The notes beneath the pieces were generated by a model, which had not been told where the DNA came from, did no database searches, and worked only from the letters and a program-made list of their open reading frames with translations. 64,000 nt of DNA from PALSA-129 sp050014595 (lineage in GTDB: Bacteria > Acidobacteriota > Terriglobia > Bryobacterales > Bryobacteraceae), in the NCBI GenBank assembly GCA_050014595.1, contig JBEKDA010000017.1, positions 62,001 to 126,000 of the forward strand. Direction: 5' to 3'. The translations under genes were made by a program, and so were the position numbers. Positions 27,006-34,814 of the stretch are shown here, in pieces. Positions within the stretch are counted from its first letter, which is position 1; each line of letters opens with the position of its first letter.

Positions 27006-27992
27006 ATGCGATTGATTCAGCTCGTAGGCCCGGATGGCCGCCGCGTAGGCCTGGTAGAGGACAGCCACATCGATCTGTTGCGGCGCTTCACGTCGGTTTG
27101 GAGCCTCGCGCAGGCAGCCTTGCAGGACGGGGTGTCGCTGCAAGAAAAAACAGAGCCCACCGGCGAGCATCTCTCTTACGACTCCATCTACTCCGGCCGC
27201 AGTGTGTGGCGGATCCTGCCCGCGATCGATCATCCCGAAGAACCGGCGCGCTGCCTGGTGAGCGGCACCGGCCTGAGCCACATCCGCAGCGCCGCCAACC
27301 GGCAAGCCATGCACGCCGCCGGCGAGCAGCCGACCGACAGCCTGCGCATGTACCAGTGGGGCGTCGAAGGCGGCCGCCCCCAGCCCGGCGCCATCGGCGT
27401 CGCGCCCGAATGGTTTTTCAAAGGCACCGGCGGCGTGCTGCGCGGCCACAATCAGCCGCTCGACTTGCCGCCTTACGCCGAAGACGGCGGCGAAGAACCG
27501 GAGATCGCCGGCCTCTACGTGATCGATGCCGCGGGCCAGCCCCGCCGCGTCGGCATGGCGGCCGGCAATGAATTCTCCGATCACGTTGTCGAAAAGAAAA
27601 ATTACCTGTACCTGGCTGCTTCGAAATTGCGCACCTGCGCCATCGGCCCCGAACTCGCAGTGGATGCCGAGTTCGGCCTGGTCACGGGCGAAGTCGCCAT
27701 TGAGCGCGCCGGCTCGGTGCTGTGGCGAAAAGCCATTCGCACCGGCGAACAGGTGATGTGCCACAGCCTCGCCAACCTGGAGCATCATCATTTCAAGTTC
27801 GAGGCGCACCGCAGGCCCGGCGATGTGCACGTGCATTTCTTCGGCGCCGACGCCTTCAGCTTCGGAGAAGGCCTGCGCCTGGAAAATGGCGACGTGATGC
27901 AAGTCCGCTGGGACGGCTTCGGACGCCCCTTGCGCAATCCGCTGCGCATCGCGCCACGCGAAGAGAAATTAGTAGCCGTGAAAGGAATCTGA
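27006..27992 (+). CDS. FAH-superfamily protein of the AraD1/GguC type
   Basis: A 328-residue protein starting 4 bases after the dehydratase. Motifs LVSGTGLSHIRSAANRQAMH, GVAPEWFFKGTGGVLRGHNQPLDLP and GMAAGNEFSDHVVEKKNYLYLAASKLRTCAIGPEL (read in parts) match AraD1/GguC, the FAH-fold group that includes L-2-keto-3-deoxyarabonate dehydratase. EPEIAGLYVID and GNEFSDH supply acidic metal ligands. In this operon it probably dehydrates or cleaves the 2-keto-3-deoxy acid made by the preceding enzyme. Confidence 0.85.
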   Translation: MRLIQLVGPDGRRVGLVEDSHIDLLRRFTSVWSLAQAALQDGVSLQEKTEPTGEHLSYDSIYSGRSVWRILPAIDHPEEPARCLVSGTGLSHIRSAANRQAMHAAGEQPTDSLRMYQWGVEGGRPQPGAIGVAPEWFFKGTGGVLRGHNQPLDLPPYAEDGGEEPEIAGLYVIDAAGQPRRVGMAAGNEFSDHVVEKKNYLYLAASKLRTCAIGPELAVDAEFGLVTGEVAIERAGSVLWRKAIRTGEQVMCHSLANLEHHHFKFEAHRRPGDVHVHFFGADAFSFGEGLRLENGDVMQVRWDGFGRPLRNPLRIAPREEKLVAVKGI

Positions 27993-27994
27993 TC

Positions 27995-28861
27995 ATGAAA
28001 TCGATTGCCGTACTGGGATTGGGAAACATGGGCGCCGGCATGGCGCGCCGATTGTTGCAAGCCGGTTATGAGGTCACGGTATACAACCGCACGCGCGAAC
28101 GCGCCGGGGCGCTCGCCGCCGATGGCGCAAAAGTGGCGACATCTCCCAAACAGGCCGCCGAGCACGCCGAAATGGTAATCGCCATGCTGGCCGATGACCA
28201 CGCCTCGCGCGCCGCCTGGACCGGCGATGCCGGCGCATTAGCCGGTGCGCGCCCCGGCACCATCCTGATAGATTCGAGTACGCTCTCCGTCGATTGGGTG
28301 CGCGAGCTGGCCGCCGCGGCCGCCGCGCACGGATGCCCATTCATCGAGGCCCCCGTCACCGGCAGCAAGCCGCAAGCCGAAGCCGGAGAGCTGTTGTTCC
28401 TGGCCGGCGGTGAGTCCGAAGCCATTGACGCCGTGCGCCCGATACTCGCCACCATGAGCCGCGCCATCGTGCATCTCGGCCCAATCGGTTCCGGCGCCAC
28501 CATGAAGCTCGTAAACAACTTCCTGTGCGGCGTCGAAGCCGCCGCGCTTGCCGAAGCCCTGGCTGTAATTGAAAACTCCGGCCTGAACCGCGACGCCGCC
28601 TTCGACATCCTCGCCAACGGCGCTCCCGGCAGCCCCCTCGTAAAGGGCGTCGGCAAGCGCATGCTGGCGCGCGACTATCGCGTGAACTTCGCCCTGCACC
28701 TGATGCTGAAAGACGTGACGTATGCGGTCGCCGAAGGAGAACGAAACGGCGTCACCCTAAGAATGGGTGAAGCCGCGCGTGACAAATTCCGCGCAGCCAC
28801 CGCCGCCGGATTAGGTGATAAGGATTTCGCCGCGATAGCCGAACTGAACCGCGCAAAGTAG
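27995..28861 (+). CDS. NAD(P)-dependent beta-hydroxyacid dehydrogenase
   Basis: A 288-residue 3-hydroxyisobutyrate-dehydrogenase-family enzyme; the start at 27995 is 2 bases after the previous stop. Rossmann motif VLGLGNMGAGMARRL at the N-terminus, FIEAPVTGSKPQAEAGEL (family signature around 120), and catalytic lysine in GSGATMKLVNNFL. Relatives reduce tartronate semialdehyde, glyoxylate or 3-hydroxyisobutyrate. It is the last gene of the sugar-acid operon and may handle a semialdehyde product. Confidence 0.88.
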   Translation: MKSIAVLGLGNMGAGMARRLLQAGYEVTVYNRTRERAGALAADGAKVATSPKQAAEHAEMVIAMLADDHASRAAWTGDAGALAGARPGTILIDSSTLSVDWVRELAAAAAAHGCPFIEAPVTGSKPQAEAGELLFLAGGESEAIDAVRPILATMSRAIVHLGPIGSGATMKLVNNFLCGVEAAALAEALAVIENSGLNRDAAFDILANGAPGSPLVKGVGKRMLARDYRVNFALHLMLKDVTYAVAEGERNGVTLRMGEAARDKFRAATAAGLGDKDFAAIAELNRAK

Positions 28862-29053
28862 AGCGGACGCGGCTGCCGCAAAAACGGGGACAGGCTCGAA
28901 TTTTGCCAGGGCGCTCTGATTCCTCATGTCCCGGCTCGAAGATGACCTCCAGAACTTCCTCGTCCGCTGACGGCTCGCCCACGTCTCCTGGCGGGCAGAC
29001 CCTTGTGCGCTGGTGGGCGCTTTTTCGTACAATCGTCTGTTGGAGCGAGTGAG
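28862..29053. other. left boundary of the AT-richer island
   Basis: No gene is seen. AAAACGGGGACAGGCTCGAA at about 28879 resembles the GGGGACAG motifs that often accompany REP-associated transposases. From here the composition shifts from the GC-rich operon to the AT-richer genes of the island. Confidence 0.4.
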
Positions 29054-29398
29054 ATGTCTGCTTATGCCTACAAAGGCTCGTCGGGTTGGGGTGGGCCGAT
29101 CCTGACCATTGGCGGCAACGGGTGGGTCTACGAAGGCACCCCCATTTTTGGCAAGCCCATCATGAAAATCAGCGGCGAACACATCTATCAGGGCAGCACG
29201 TCATGGGGCGCGCCAATTGCGACGGTCAAGGGTGAATACGTCTACAAGGGTACCGGCTTCCTGTCAGCGCCCATCGCCTTGGTTGACGGCGACTACGTGT
29301 ACAAGGGATCGTCAAAAATGGGTGGGCCGATTGCCAATGTCAGCGGCGGCGGCAGGATGAGCGCAGGAGCGGCGGCGGTGTACTTGCTGCTGATGTAA
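29054..29398 (+). CDS. small protein of five 19-residue beta repeats
   Basis: A 114-residue protein; start at 29054 with GGAGCGAG upstream. Tyrosines at 6, 26, 45, 64 and 83 mark five tandem units of 19-20 residues with the pattern [VI]Y-x-G-[ST]-x-x-x-[GS]-x-P-I-x-x-[IV]-x-G, for example VYKGTGFLSAPIALVDGDY. The C-terminus is hydrophobic (AAAVYLLLM). The units look like beta hairpins of a small solenoid. Function unknown. It opens the accessory island and runs opposite to the six-gene operon that follows. Confidence 0.75.
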   Translation: MSAYAYKGSSGWGGPILTIGGNGWVYEGTPIFGKPIMKISGEHIYQGSTSWGAPIATVKGEYVYKGTGFLSAPIALVDGDYVYKGSSKMGGPIANVSGGGRMSAGAAAVYLLLM

Positions 29399-29431
29399 GG
29401 TCGCCAGATCCCGTACACCGACTCTAGCCCT

Positions 29432-30226
29432 CTATCGGTCTAACGGCATGTCAATCTCCCTGAGACAACGCAAGTCAGGAAGCCCATGCACTTCACGAAA
29501 CTGCATTCCGCCGAACTTGTAAATATACGCGCCATAATGTACGGTCACACGGATACTTTCCTTTATGGCTTGATGCATCTTTAGGACATTGGCCTTGAGT
29601 TGTTGCGCCCGTGGGAGGTCATCGTAAAGCTTGAGGGCACGCCGCAGACACAGGTTACACCCGCGTGCCCAACGAATCCCGTCGTCCTCAACCGAGTCAC
29701 TTTTGCGTTCGTTGAATCGGAATTTCTCCCACACCGCCGCCGAAAGGTTGTAGTAGGCATCCATCGCCAACAGTGGCTCCGGGTCCAAGCAGAGACATTC
29801 ATCAAGTTCACGAATAGTGATATCTGGGTTGTTCGAGTCCATCCCGCGCTCGTAGTGCTCATACGCCGACAGCGCCGGGGCCACAAGTTGAAGAGGTTCC
29901 ACTATAATCCTAAAGGTCAAGTGTTGATCTGGCCCGAACGCCTCAAACTTGATACGCCCAACAACAGTCGGCTCCTTCCCGGAGTGCTGTACCTGTTCGA
30001 TGGTTTCCCGGCAAAGGTTTCCTGACAATCCGTCCTCGTAAACGTCACCGCCATCAATGAAGATGAAGCCCACTGCGCCATCAAAGGCAAACGTTTCTGA
30101 TTCAAAGTTATCGAGAAACATCTTCGCAACGAACTTCGTCACTGGGTGGTGACTCCGATTCTGGAGATCAGGATCTATGATAATCTCGCCCTTCCTCAAA
30201 AACTCGCTCATTGTATACTGTGGCAT
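29432..30226 (-). CDS. unrecognised family protein, copy B
   Basis: A 264-residue protein. The N-terminal domain opens with YTMSEFLRKGEIIIDPDLQNR and continues through GFIFIDGGDVYEDGLSGNL and IKFEAFG to VEPLQL. The C-terminal domain is helical with cysteine pairs (ECLCLDPEP, GCNLCLRRALKLYDDL) and AYYNLSAAVWEKFRFNERK. It is a close paralogue of 31214-32002 and shares its N-terminal domain with 30583-31128. No signal peptide. Last gene of the minus-strand operon, 63 bases after the gene at 30290-30586. GC content is lower than in flanking operons. Confidence 0.75.
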   Translation of the reverse strand: MPQYTMSEFLRKGEIIIDPDLQNRSHHPVTKFVAKMFLDNFESETFAFDGAVGFIFIDGGDVYEDGLSGNLCRETIEQVQHSGKEPTVVGRIKFEAFGPDQHLTFRIIVEPLQLVAPALSAYEHYERGMDSNNPDITIRELDECLCLDPEPLLAMDAYYNLSAAVWEKFRFNERKSDSVEDDGIRWARGCNLCLRRALKLYDDLPRAQQLKANVLKMHQAIKESIRVTVHYGAYIYKFGGMQFREVHGLPDLRCLREIDMPLDR

Positions 30227-30289
30227 CTGGCTAACCTCCCTGATTCAGCGGCAGCGTTGTACTTGCGGCTGGTTTGATTTGCTCTTGCA

Positions 30290-30586
30290 CTATTCGAAGA
30301 GTGGACGCCCATCCATCGTCGCGAAAAACCTACTGGAGTGCTCGTATGATTGGGTCGCTGGCAGCTTTCCTCCATACGAGATGACCCAAACCATAGGAAA
30401 CCCCAAGTCGTCGCTTTCCCCTGTGTCACCCATGTAGGCAAAAGGAAGGAACTTTCCGAATTGGGGTACGCTCACTTCCCCCATCTGAGACAGCTTGAGT
30501 TCCATGCCTTCTCGAAGATCATTTCTCAATCTCGGCGGTCGCATAAGCTCTCCTTCCAAACGATCATCAGAAAACCGACGTTTCAT
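30290..30586 (-). CDS. small protein coupled to the zinc-ribbon paralogue, function unknown
   Basis: A 98-residue protein. The start at 30586 (MKRRFSDDRLEGELM) overlaps the upstream stop as ATGA, which supports it over an in-frame ATG at 30610. The body contains FGKFLPFAYMGDTGESDDLGF and MVWVISYGGKLPATQSYEHSS, a probable alpha/beta domain. No family recognised. Member of the six-gene island operon. Confidence 0.6.
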   Translation of the reverse strand: MKRRFSDDRLEGELMRPPRLRNDLREGMELKLSQMGEVSVPQFGKFLPFAYMGDTGESDDLGFPMVWVISYGGKLPATQSYEHSSRFFATMDGRPLFE

Positions 30587-31128
30587 AAACGCTTGCCGCA
30601 GCCGGGGCATTGGTGCGTCTCGAACAGTGTTTCATCCGCCACCCACCGTCCGCAATGTCCACATTGCGTATAGGGCGTATCACCCACCCACTTCGTCCGT
30701 GGTTCCTTTGCCGCCGCTTCAACTCTAATGCTCGGATTGATCGTCGTCCCGCCGAACTCGAAGTGAATGGACCCGATGTGGTCTGGCAGTCTTCCAAGTT
30801 GACCTATTTCCTCAAGCGTCTGGCGGTAGAGCCAACCGGCTGCGTATGAGTGATTAGGCAGATTCTCCTTGCCGTCGTAGATAACCATACTGGTAATCAT
30901 TCCTGCGAAATTGAATGGCTGCTTCATGAACGGGCCGAAGAACCGCTTCGCACACTCCATCGTAAAAGGGTACTGTGCGCGCTGTTGGATGTCGGGCATC
31001 ACCATGAATTGTGATGGTGAGTCCATAATGAAATCGCGGACTGTGTATGTGAGATAGCCGCCACAGCCCCCTTTTATCAGCCGTTGGGTTTCAGCTATCA
31101 GTCGCCTCATGTCGTCCTCTTTTGACAT
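30583..31128 (-). CDS. unrecognised family protein with C-terminal zinc ribbon (third paralogue)
   Basis: A 181-residue protein; start at 31128 (MSKEDDMRR) with GAGGGAG upstream. The stretch YTVRDFIMDSPSQFMVMPDI followed by QQRAQYPFTMECAKRFF aligns with YTMSEFLRKGEIIIDPDLQNR...AKMFLDNF of copy B, and IHFEFGG...RVEAA with IKFEAFG...VEP. It is therefore a diverged member of the same family. In place of the helical Cys domain it ends with a zinc ribbon, CGHC-x12-H-x2-CPGC (C-terminal 25 residues). Overlaps the next gene by 4 bases. Confidence 0.72.
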   Translation of the reverse strand: MSKEDDMRRLIAETQRLIKGGCGGYLTYTVRDFIMDSPSQFMVMPDIQQRAQYPFTMECAKRFFGPFMKQPFNFAGMITSMVIYDGKENLPNHSYAAGWLYRQTLEEIGQLGRLPDHIGSIHFEFGGTTINPSIRVEAAAKEPRTKWVGDTPYTQCGHCGRWVADETLFETHQCPGCGKRL

Positions 31129-31213
31129 TTTGATGTCTCCCTCATCGGCCAGGGGCCAGAAGTGTATGCGCAAGCTCATGCTGTAAGATAAGTGTCCTTT
31201 AACCCTAGTCACG

Positions 31214-32002
31214 TTACCGGTCCAGGGTGCCACCCAACTTGATCTCAGTTAGGCAGCGGAGTGGCGGTAACCCGGGCACTTCGCGGTCCCGCCATTGTCC
31301 AGCCATGTAGATAGAACCACCGTAAGACATGGTTGTTCCAATGCTGCCTTTGATCGCCTGATTCAGCTTTATGACATCGGCCTCAAGCTGCTGCTGTCGT
31401 GGCATTCCTTCATATATCTTAAGTGCCCGTCGTAGACAGAGATTGCAGCCCTTCACCCAAAGATACTCATCATCCCTTATCGAATGCCCCTTGCGCTCGT
31501 TGAACCGGAATTTCTCCCAAACCGCCGCTGACAGATTGAAGTACGCGGCCATCGACAAGAACGGCTTCGGGTTCGCACAGAGACAGGCATCCAATTCGCG
31601 AATACTGACATCCACGTTGCTGGAATCCAACGCCTTCTTATAGTGGTCCGCTGCCGATGGCGACGGTTCGACGCGTTCCACGGGTTCGACGTGAATCTTG
31701 AAAGTCCAGTTCGGATCATCGCCCAAAGCCTTGAATGAGATCCGGGCAATGGGAACATGAACGCTCTTCCCGGACCGCTCCATTTCTTCGATGGTCTGGG
31801 CGCAAAGGGTTCCCGACAGCCATAGCTGGTCCAAGTCACCGTTATCTATGAAGATAAACCCCACGGGACCGTCGTGCTCGAATGTCTCGGCCTGGAAGCT
31901 GTCAAGAAAGCCTTGGGCGAGGAACATCGGCACCCGTTCCTGGACCTTTGGGTCAACGATGATGTCGCCTCTTTCGAGAAAATCACTCAGCCTATATTTC
32001 AT
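31214..32002 (-). CDS. unrecognised family protein, copy A
   Basis: A 262-residue protein with the same two domains as 29432-30226: YRLSDFLERGDIIVDPKVQER, GFIFIDNGDLDQLWLSGTL and ISFKALG in the N-terminal domain, then CLCANPKP, AYFNLSAAVWEKFRFNERK and GCNLCLRRALKIYEGM. The two copies are clearly homologous along their whole length, most strongly in the C-terminal half. It lies 41 bases after the zinc-finger gene and 85 bases before the third paralogue. Confidence 0.75.
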   Translation of the reverse strand: MKYRLSDFLERGDIIVDPKVQERVPMFLAQGFLDSFQAETFEHDGPVGFIFIDNGDLDQLWLSGTLCAQTIEEMERSGKSVHVPIARISFKALGDDPNWTFKIHVEPVERVEPSPSAADHYKKALDSSNVDVSIRELDACLCANPKPFLSMAAYFNLSAAVWEKFRFNERKGHSIRDDEYLWVKGCNLCLRRALKIYEGMPRQQQLEADVIKLNQAIKGSIGTTMSYGGSIYMAGQWRDREVPGLPPLRCLTEIKLGGTLDR

Positions 32003-32043
32003 GAACCTAAGCGTCCTCCAAGACGCGCCATATCCTCATTCGA

Positions 32044-32733
32044 CTAAGAACAATCCTTGTGTATTTGCCGCCCTGACATCTTATCCATGAATCCTAGTGC
32101 CCTTCCACAGGTCAGGCAAAGCGCTTCCCTAATGCGACGTTGCTTGAGTTCCTGTTGTCTCAGTTCCTCTTGCCTTGCTCGTTCTTCTGCCTGTCTTCTC
32201 TCTTTTTCGCACCTCTCACGCAAGTACGTGGATTGAGAGGCGGGTTGCCACTTAGCGAAGAACGTCTTCGCCGCACCTTCAAGGTCAATCACAACATCGC
32301 GGCTGTGTTCCCAAATGTCATGTCGCCTGTCTTCGAAATAGATAAAACAGGTCTCAGTAGCAGCTTTGAAAGTCCGAAGTTCGATACGCTGCTGCGTTTT
32401 GTTTCCGCTTCCACCGCACGTGGAACACTGCCGTTTCTCTCGGCGTGCTCCCACCTCAAGTTTCACGGTGGTCTCAACAAATCCACTTCCGCCGCAAGCG
32501 ACACAATTCGTTGCTGCGTCTATCACTCGTGCGAGGGCGGTTCCTGTGCCGTCACACAGCGGACAACTGGCCCGCGAATAACTGTGCGTTTCTCCCCCGC
32601 ACTGTCGCTCCCGATTTACCAGATATCTGCCTCGGTTTGAATCGTTCGAATCGGAATACCAAGTGCAGCGAAGACATTCCAGGGAACCCCCGCACAAAGG
32701 GCAATTGACAATGCGATCAAAGTTCTCATCCAT
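32044..32733 (-). CDS. DnaJ-type zinc-finger protein without J domain
   Basis: A 229-residue protein. Four C-x2-C-x-G-[ST]-type knuckles (CPLCGGS, CPLCDGTGT, CVACGGSGF, CSTCGGSGN) form a DnaJ-like cysteine-rich domain in residues 1-110. A middle beta region (TCFIYFEDRRHDIWEHSRDVV) and a charged coiled coil (RERCEKERRQAEERARQEE, then QQELKQRR) follow. The C-terminus is another zinc site, CLTCGR...HKDC. There is no HPD J domain and no peptide-binding CTD. Candidate zinc scaffold or adaptor of the island operon. Confidence 0.8.
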   Translation of the reverse strand: MDENFDRIVNCPLCGGSLECLRCTWYSDSNDSNRGRYLVNRERQCGGETHSYSRASCPLCDGTGTALARVIDAATNCVACGGSGFVETTVKLEVGARREKRQCSTCGGSGNKTQQRIELRTFKAATETCFIYFEDRRHDIWEHSRDVVIDLEGAAKTFFAKWQPASQSTYLRERCEKERRQAEERARQEELRQQELKQRRIREALCLTCGRALGFMDKMSGRQIHKDCS

Positions 32734-32742
32734 AATTAGCTC

Positions 32743-32922
32743 CTATCGTGCGTGGTTGTTCAGCCACGACAGCGCAATATCCAGCGCTTCTTGCAGGTCA
32801 TACGCTTTGCCAGCGTACCTGTCGGTTCCCCAATACACGTAGACTTCTTTTGAGATCGGATGCCACGTCACTTTGTATTCGTGGTTCTGGTAGCGAACGT
32901 AACCGTGTCGGTAATCGGCCAT
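32743..32922 (-). CDS. 59-residue protein heading the island operon
   Basis: The start at 32922 (MADYRHGYVRYQNHEYKV) has GAGG 8 bases upstream; a longer in-frame start at 33003 gives implausible basic residues. The protein is Tyr/His-rich in the first half and ends in an amphipathic helix (AYDLQEALDIALSWLNNHAR). It stops 9 bases before the zinc-finger gene. No family recognised. Confidence 0.6.
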   Translation of the reverse strand: MADYRHGYVRYQNHEYKVTWHPISKEVYVYWGTDRYAGKAYDLQEALDIALSWLNNHAR

Positions 32923-33201
32923 GATGTTGACCTCGCAGATGGGCAGAGATGCGCCGTGCTCAACCCAATGGCTGGGTGAACGGTGGCGGCGACGGCCATG
33001 CACATCTCCCTGGCGAAATGTATGGAACCGTCCACATTACAACTTCTCCAGGCGCGGCGCAAGGCCCAAGGGTCTGCCACAAGAATCCGGTTGAGCTTCT
33101 GTTCCGAACGGTGCCCATACATCCGGCGCACCCCACTTGAACTTCGCCCTCAAATCCTATAGATTATAAATTATCGTTCACCGAAAGGACCGCACTCAGT
33201 C
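32923..33201. other. divergent promoter region between island operon and hydroxyproline operon
   Basis: No gene is seen. The right end is AT-rich: TTGAAC at 33137-33142 and TATAGA at 33158-33163 or TATAAA at 33165-33170 could serve the operon beginning at 33202; the spacing is not ideal. GAAAGGACC upstream of 33202 is a plausible ribosome binding site. Confidence 0.45.
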
Positions 33202-34107
33202 ATGAAAGTCAACTGGAAGGGCGTATTCCCCGCCATCACCACGCAGTTCAAGCAGGACCAGTCTCTGGACCTCGCCGCCACTGCCAGACATCTCGAGAGC
33301 ATGATCCAGGCCGGCATTCACGGCGTCGTCTTTCTCGGTACCGTCGGCGAGAATACCGCGCTCGAGTACGATGAGAAGCTTGCCATTCTGCGCGAGATGA
33401 AGGGCGTGGTTCGCGGCCGCATCCCGGTTCTGACGGGCGTCGCCGAATACACTACCGCGCTTGCCTGCCGCTTCGCGCGCGATGCCGAAAAGATCGCCCT
33501 GGATGGCCTGATGGTCCTCCCCTGCATGGTCTACAAATCCGATGAGCGCGAGACCATCGCCCACTACCGTACGGTGGCCAAGTCCACCGGCTTGCCCGTC
33601 ATGGTTTATAACAACCCCGTATCGTACGGCGTCGACCTCGTGCCCGAAGCCTTTACGCGCCTCGCCAACGAACCGAACCTGGTGGCCATCAAGGAATCCT
33701 CCGAAGACGTCCGCCGCATCACCGACCTGCGCAACATCGTCGGCAACCGTTACATCCTCTTCGGCGGCGTGGACGACCTGGTGCTCGAGAGCATCCTGCT
33801 CGGCGCGGAGGGCTGGATCTCGGGCCTCGTGAACGCCTTCCCCGACGAGAACCGCGCGCTGTGGGATCTGGCGATTGCCGGCAAATGGGAACAAGCGCGC
33901 GAATTGTACCGCTGGTATACGCCATTGTTGCATCTCGATACCAAAGTGAAGCTGGTGCAATACATCAAACTCGCCATGCAGGAAACCGGGCTCGGCTCGG
34001 AGATGGTGCGGGCGCCGCGGTTGCCCATTGAAGGCGCGGAACGCGAGGAAATTCTCGGCATCATTCGCAAAGCCATCGCTTCGCGGCCGGTGCTGGCGGC
34101 GCGGTAA
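33202..34107 (+). CDS. DapA-family lyase, probable 1-pyrroline-4-hydroxy-2-carboxylate deaminase
   Basis: A 301-residue class I aldolase-fold protein of the DHDPS/NAL family. Schiff-base lysine K164 is in LVAIKESSED and the catalytic tyrosine Y136 in MVYNNPVSYG; GTVGENTAL matches the family G-T-T/S-G-E motif. True DapA would sit with lysine genes. Here it is the first gene of a hydroxyproline operon, where a DapA-like enzyme removes ammonia from pyrroline-hydroxy-carboxylate to give 2-oxoglutarate semialdehyde. The function is inferred from context. Stop and next start overlap by one base. Confidence 0.85.
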   Translation: MKVNWKGVFPAITTQFKQDQSLDLAATARHLESMIQAGIHGVVFLGTVGENTALEYDEKLAILREMKGVVRGRIPVLTGVAEYTTALACRFARDAEKIALDGLMVLPCMVYKSDERETIAHYRTVAKSTGLPVMVYNNPVSYGVDLVPEAFTRLANEPNLVAIKESSEDVRRITDLRNIVGNRYILFGGVDDLVLESILLGAEGWISGLVNAFPDENRALWDLAIAGKWEQARELYRWYTPLLHLDTKVKLVQYIKLAMQETGLGSEMVRAPRLPIEGAEREEILGIIRKAIASRPVLAAR

Positions 34108-34811
34108 TGCCGCGCGGCATCTCAGGCACGCTGGAGGCGCTCTCGCACAATCTGGGGCGAAGGCCGCCCATCGCCGACCGGATCGCCGAAACCATTCGCG
34201 GCCTGATTGTTTCGGGCGATCTGAAGCCCGGCGACCGCATTGTGGAGTCGCGCATGGCCCGCCAGATCGGCGTCGGGCAGCCCACCGTGCGCGAAGCGCT
34301 GGTGGCGCTGGAGCATCAGGGGCTGGTGGTGCGCAAGGCCAATCAGGGCTGCGTCGTGACGGCGCTGACGCGCGCCGAAATCAGCCAGGTGCTGCGCGTG
34401 CGCGAGGAACTGGAACGCCTGGCCGTGGATCTCGCCATCGAAGCCGCGCCCGACGCCGAAATCCGCAAGCTCATCGCCGTCGCCGAAAAGATGACGGAGG
34501 CGGCCGAGGTGCGCGACATCCGCCGCTATCACGATTTCGACGTCCAATTCCACCAGACCTTGTGGCGGCTTTCCGGTAACAGCGTGCTTCCCCGCCTGCT
34601 GGCGCAGACCCTGATGCCGTTGCTGGCGTTCTTGTTCATGCGCAACCTGCGCAAGAACCACCAACTGGAGATGACCGCCTCGGCCGTGGCGCACGTGGAG
34701 ATTGCCGCGGCGATTCTGCGGCGCGACAAGAAGGCCGCGCGGCAGGTGGCCCAGCAGAAGTTCCGGCTGTTTGCCCGGGAACATCTGAACTGGTATGAGA
34801 GTGAGGGGTAA
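34107..34811 (+). CDS. GntR-family (FCD) transcriptional regulator
   Basis: A 234-residue repressor-type regulator. N-terminal winged helix (residues about 20-85): IADRIAETIRGLIVSGDLKPG, then ESRMARQIGVGQPTVREAL. C-terminal FCD ligand domain with the metal-binding pattern: RVREELERLAVDLA, HDFDVQFHQTLWRLSGN and AHVEIAAAILRRD supply the Asp and three His. It sits inside the hydroxyproline operon and probably responds to an intermediate of it. Operator not identified. Confidence 0.92.
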   Translation: MPRGISGTLEALSHNLGRRPPIADRIAETIRGLIVSGDLKPGDRIVESRMARQIGVGQPTVREALVALEHQGLVVRKANQGCVVTALTRAEISQVLRVREELERLAVDLAIEAAPDAEIRKLIAVAEKMTEAAEVRDIRRYHDFDVQFHQTLWRLSGNSVLPRLLAQTLMPLLAFLFMRNLRKNHQLEMTASAVAHVEIAAAILRRDKKAARQVAQQKFRLFAREHLNWYESEG

Positions 34812-34814
34812 GGA

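Noticed and set aside
33202..34107. Lysine-pathway dihydrodipicolinate synthase (dapA)
   Set aside because: Family membership is certain, but the operon context (epimerase, D-hydroxyproline dehydrogenase subunits, GntR regulator) points to the hydroxyproline pathway.
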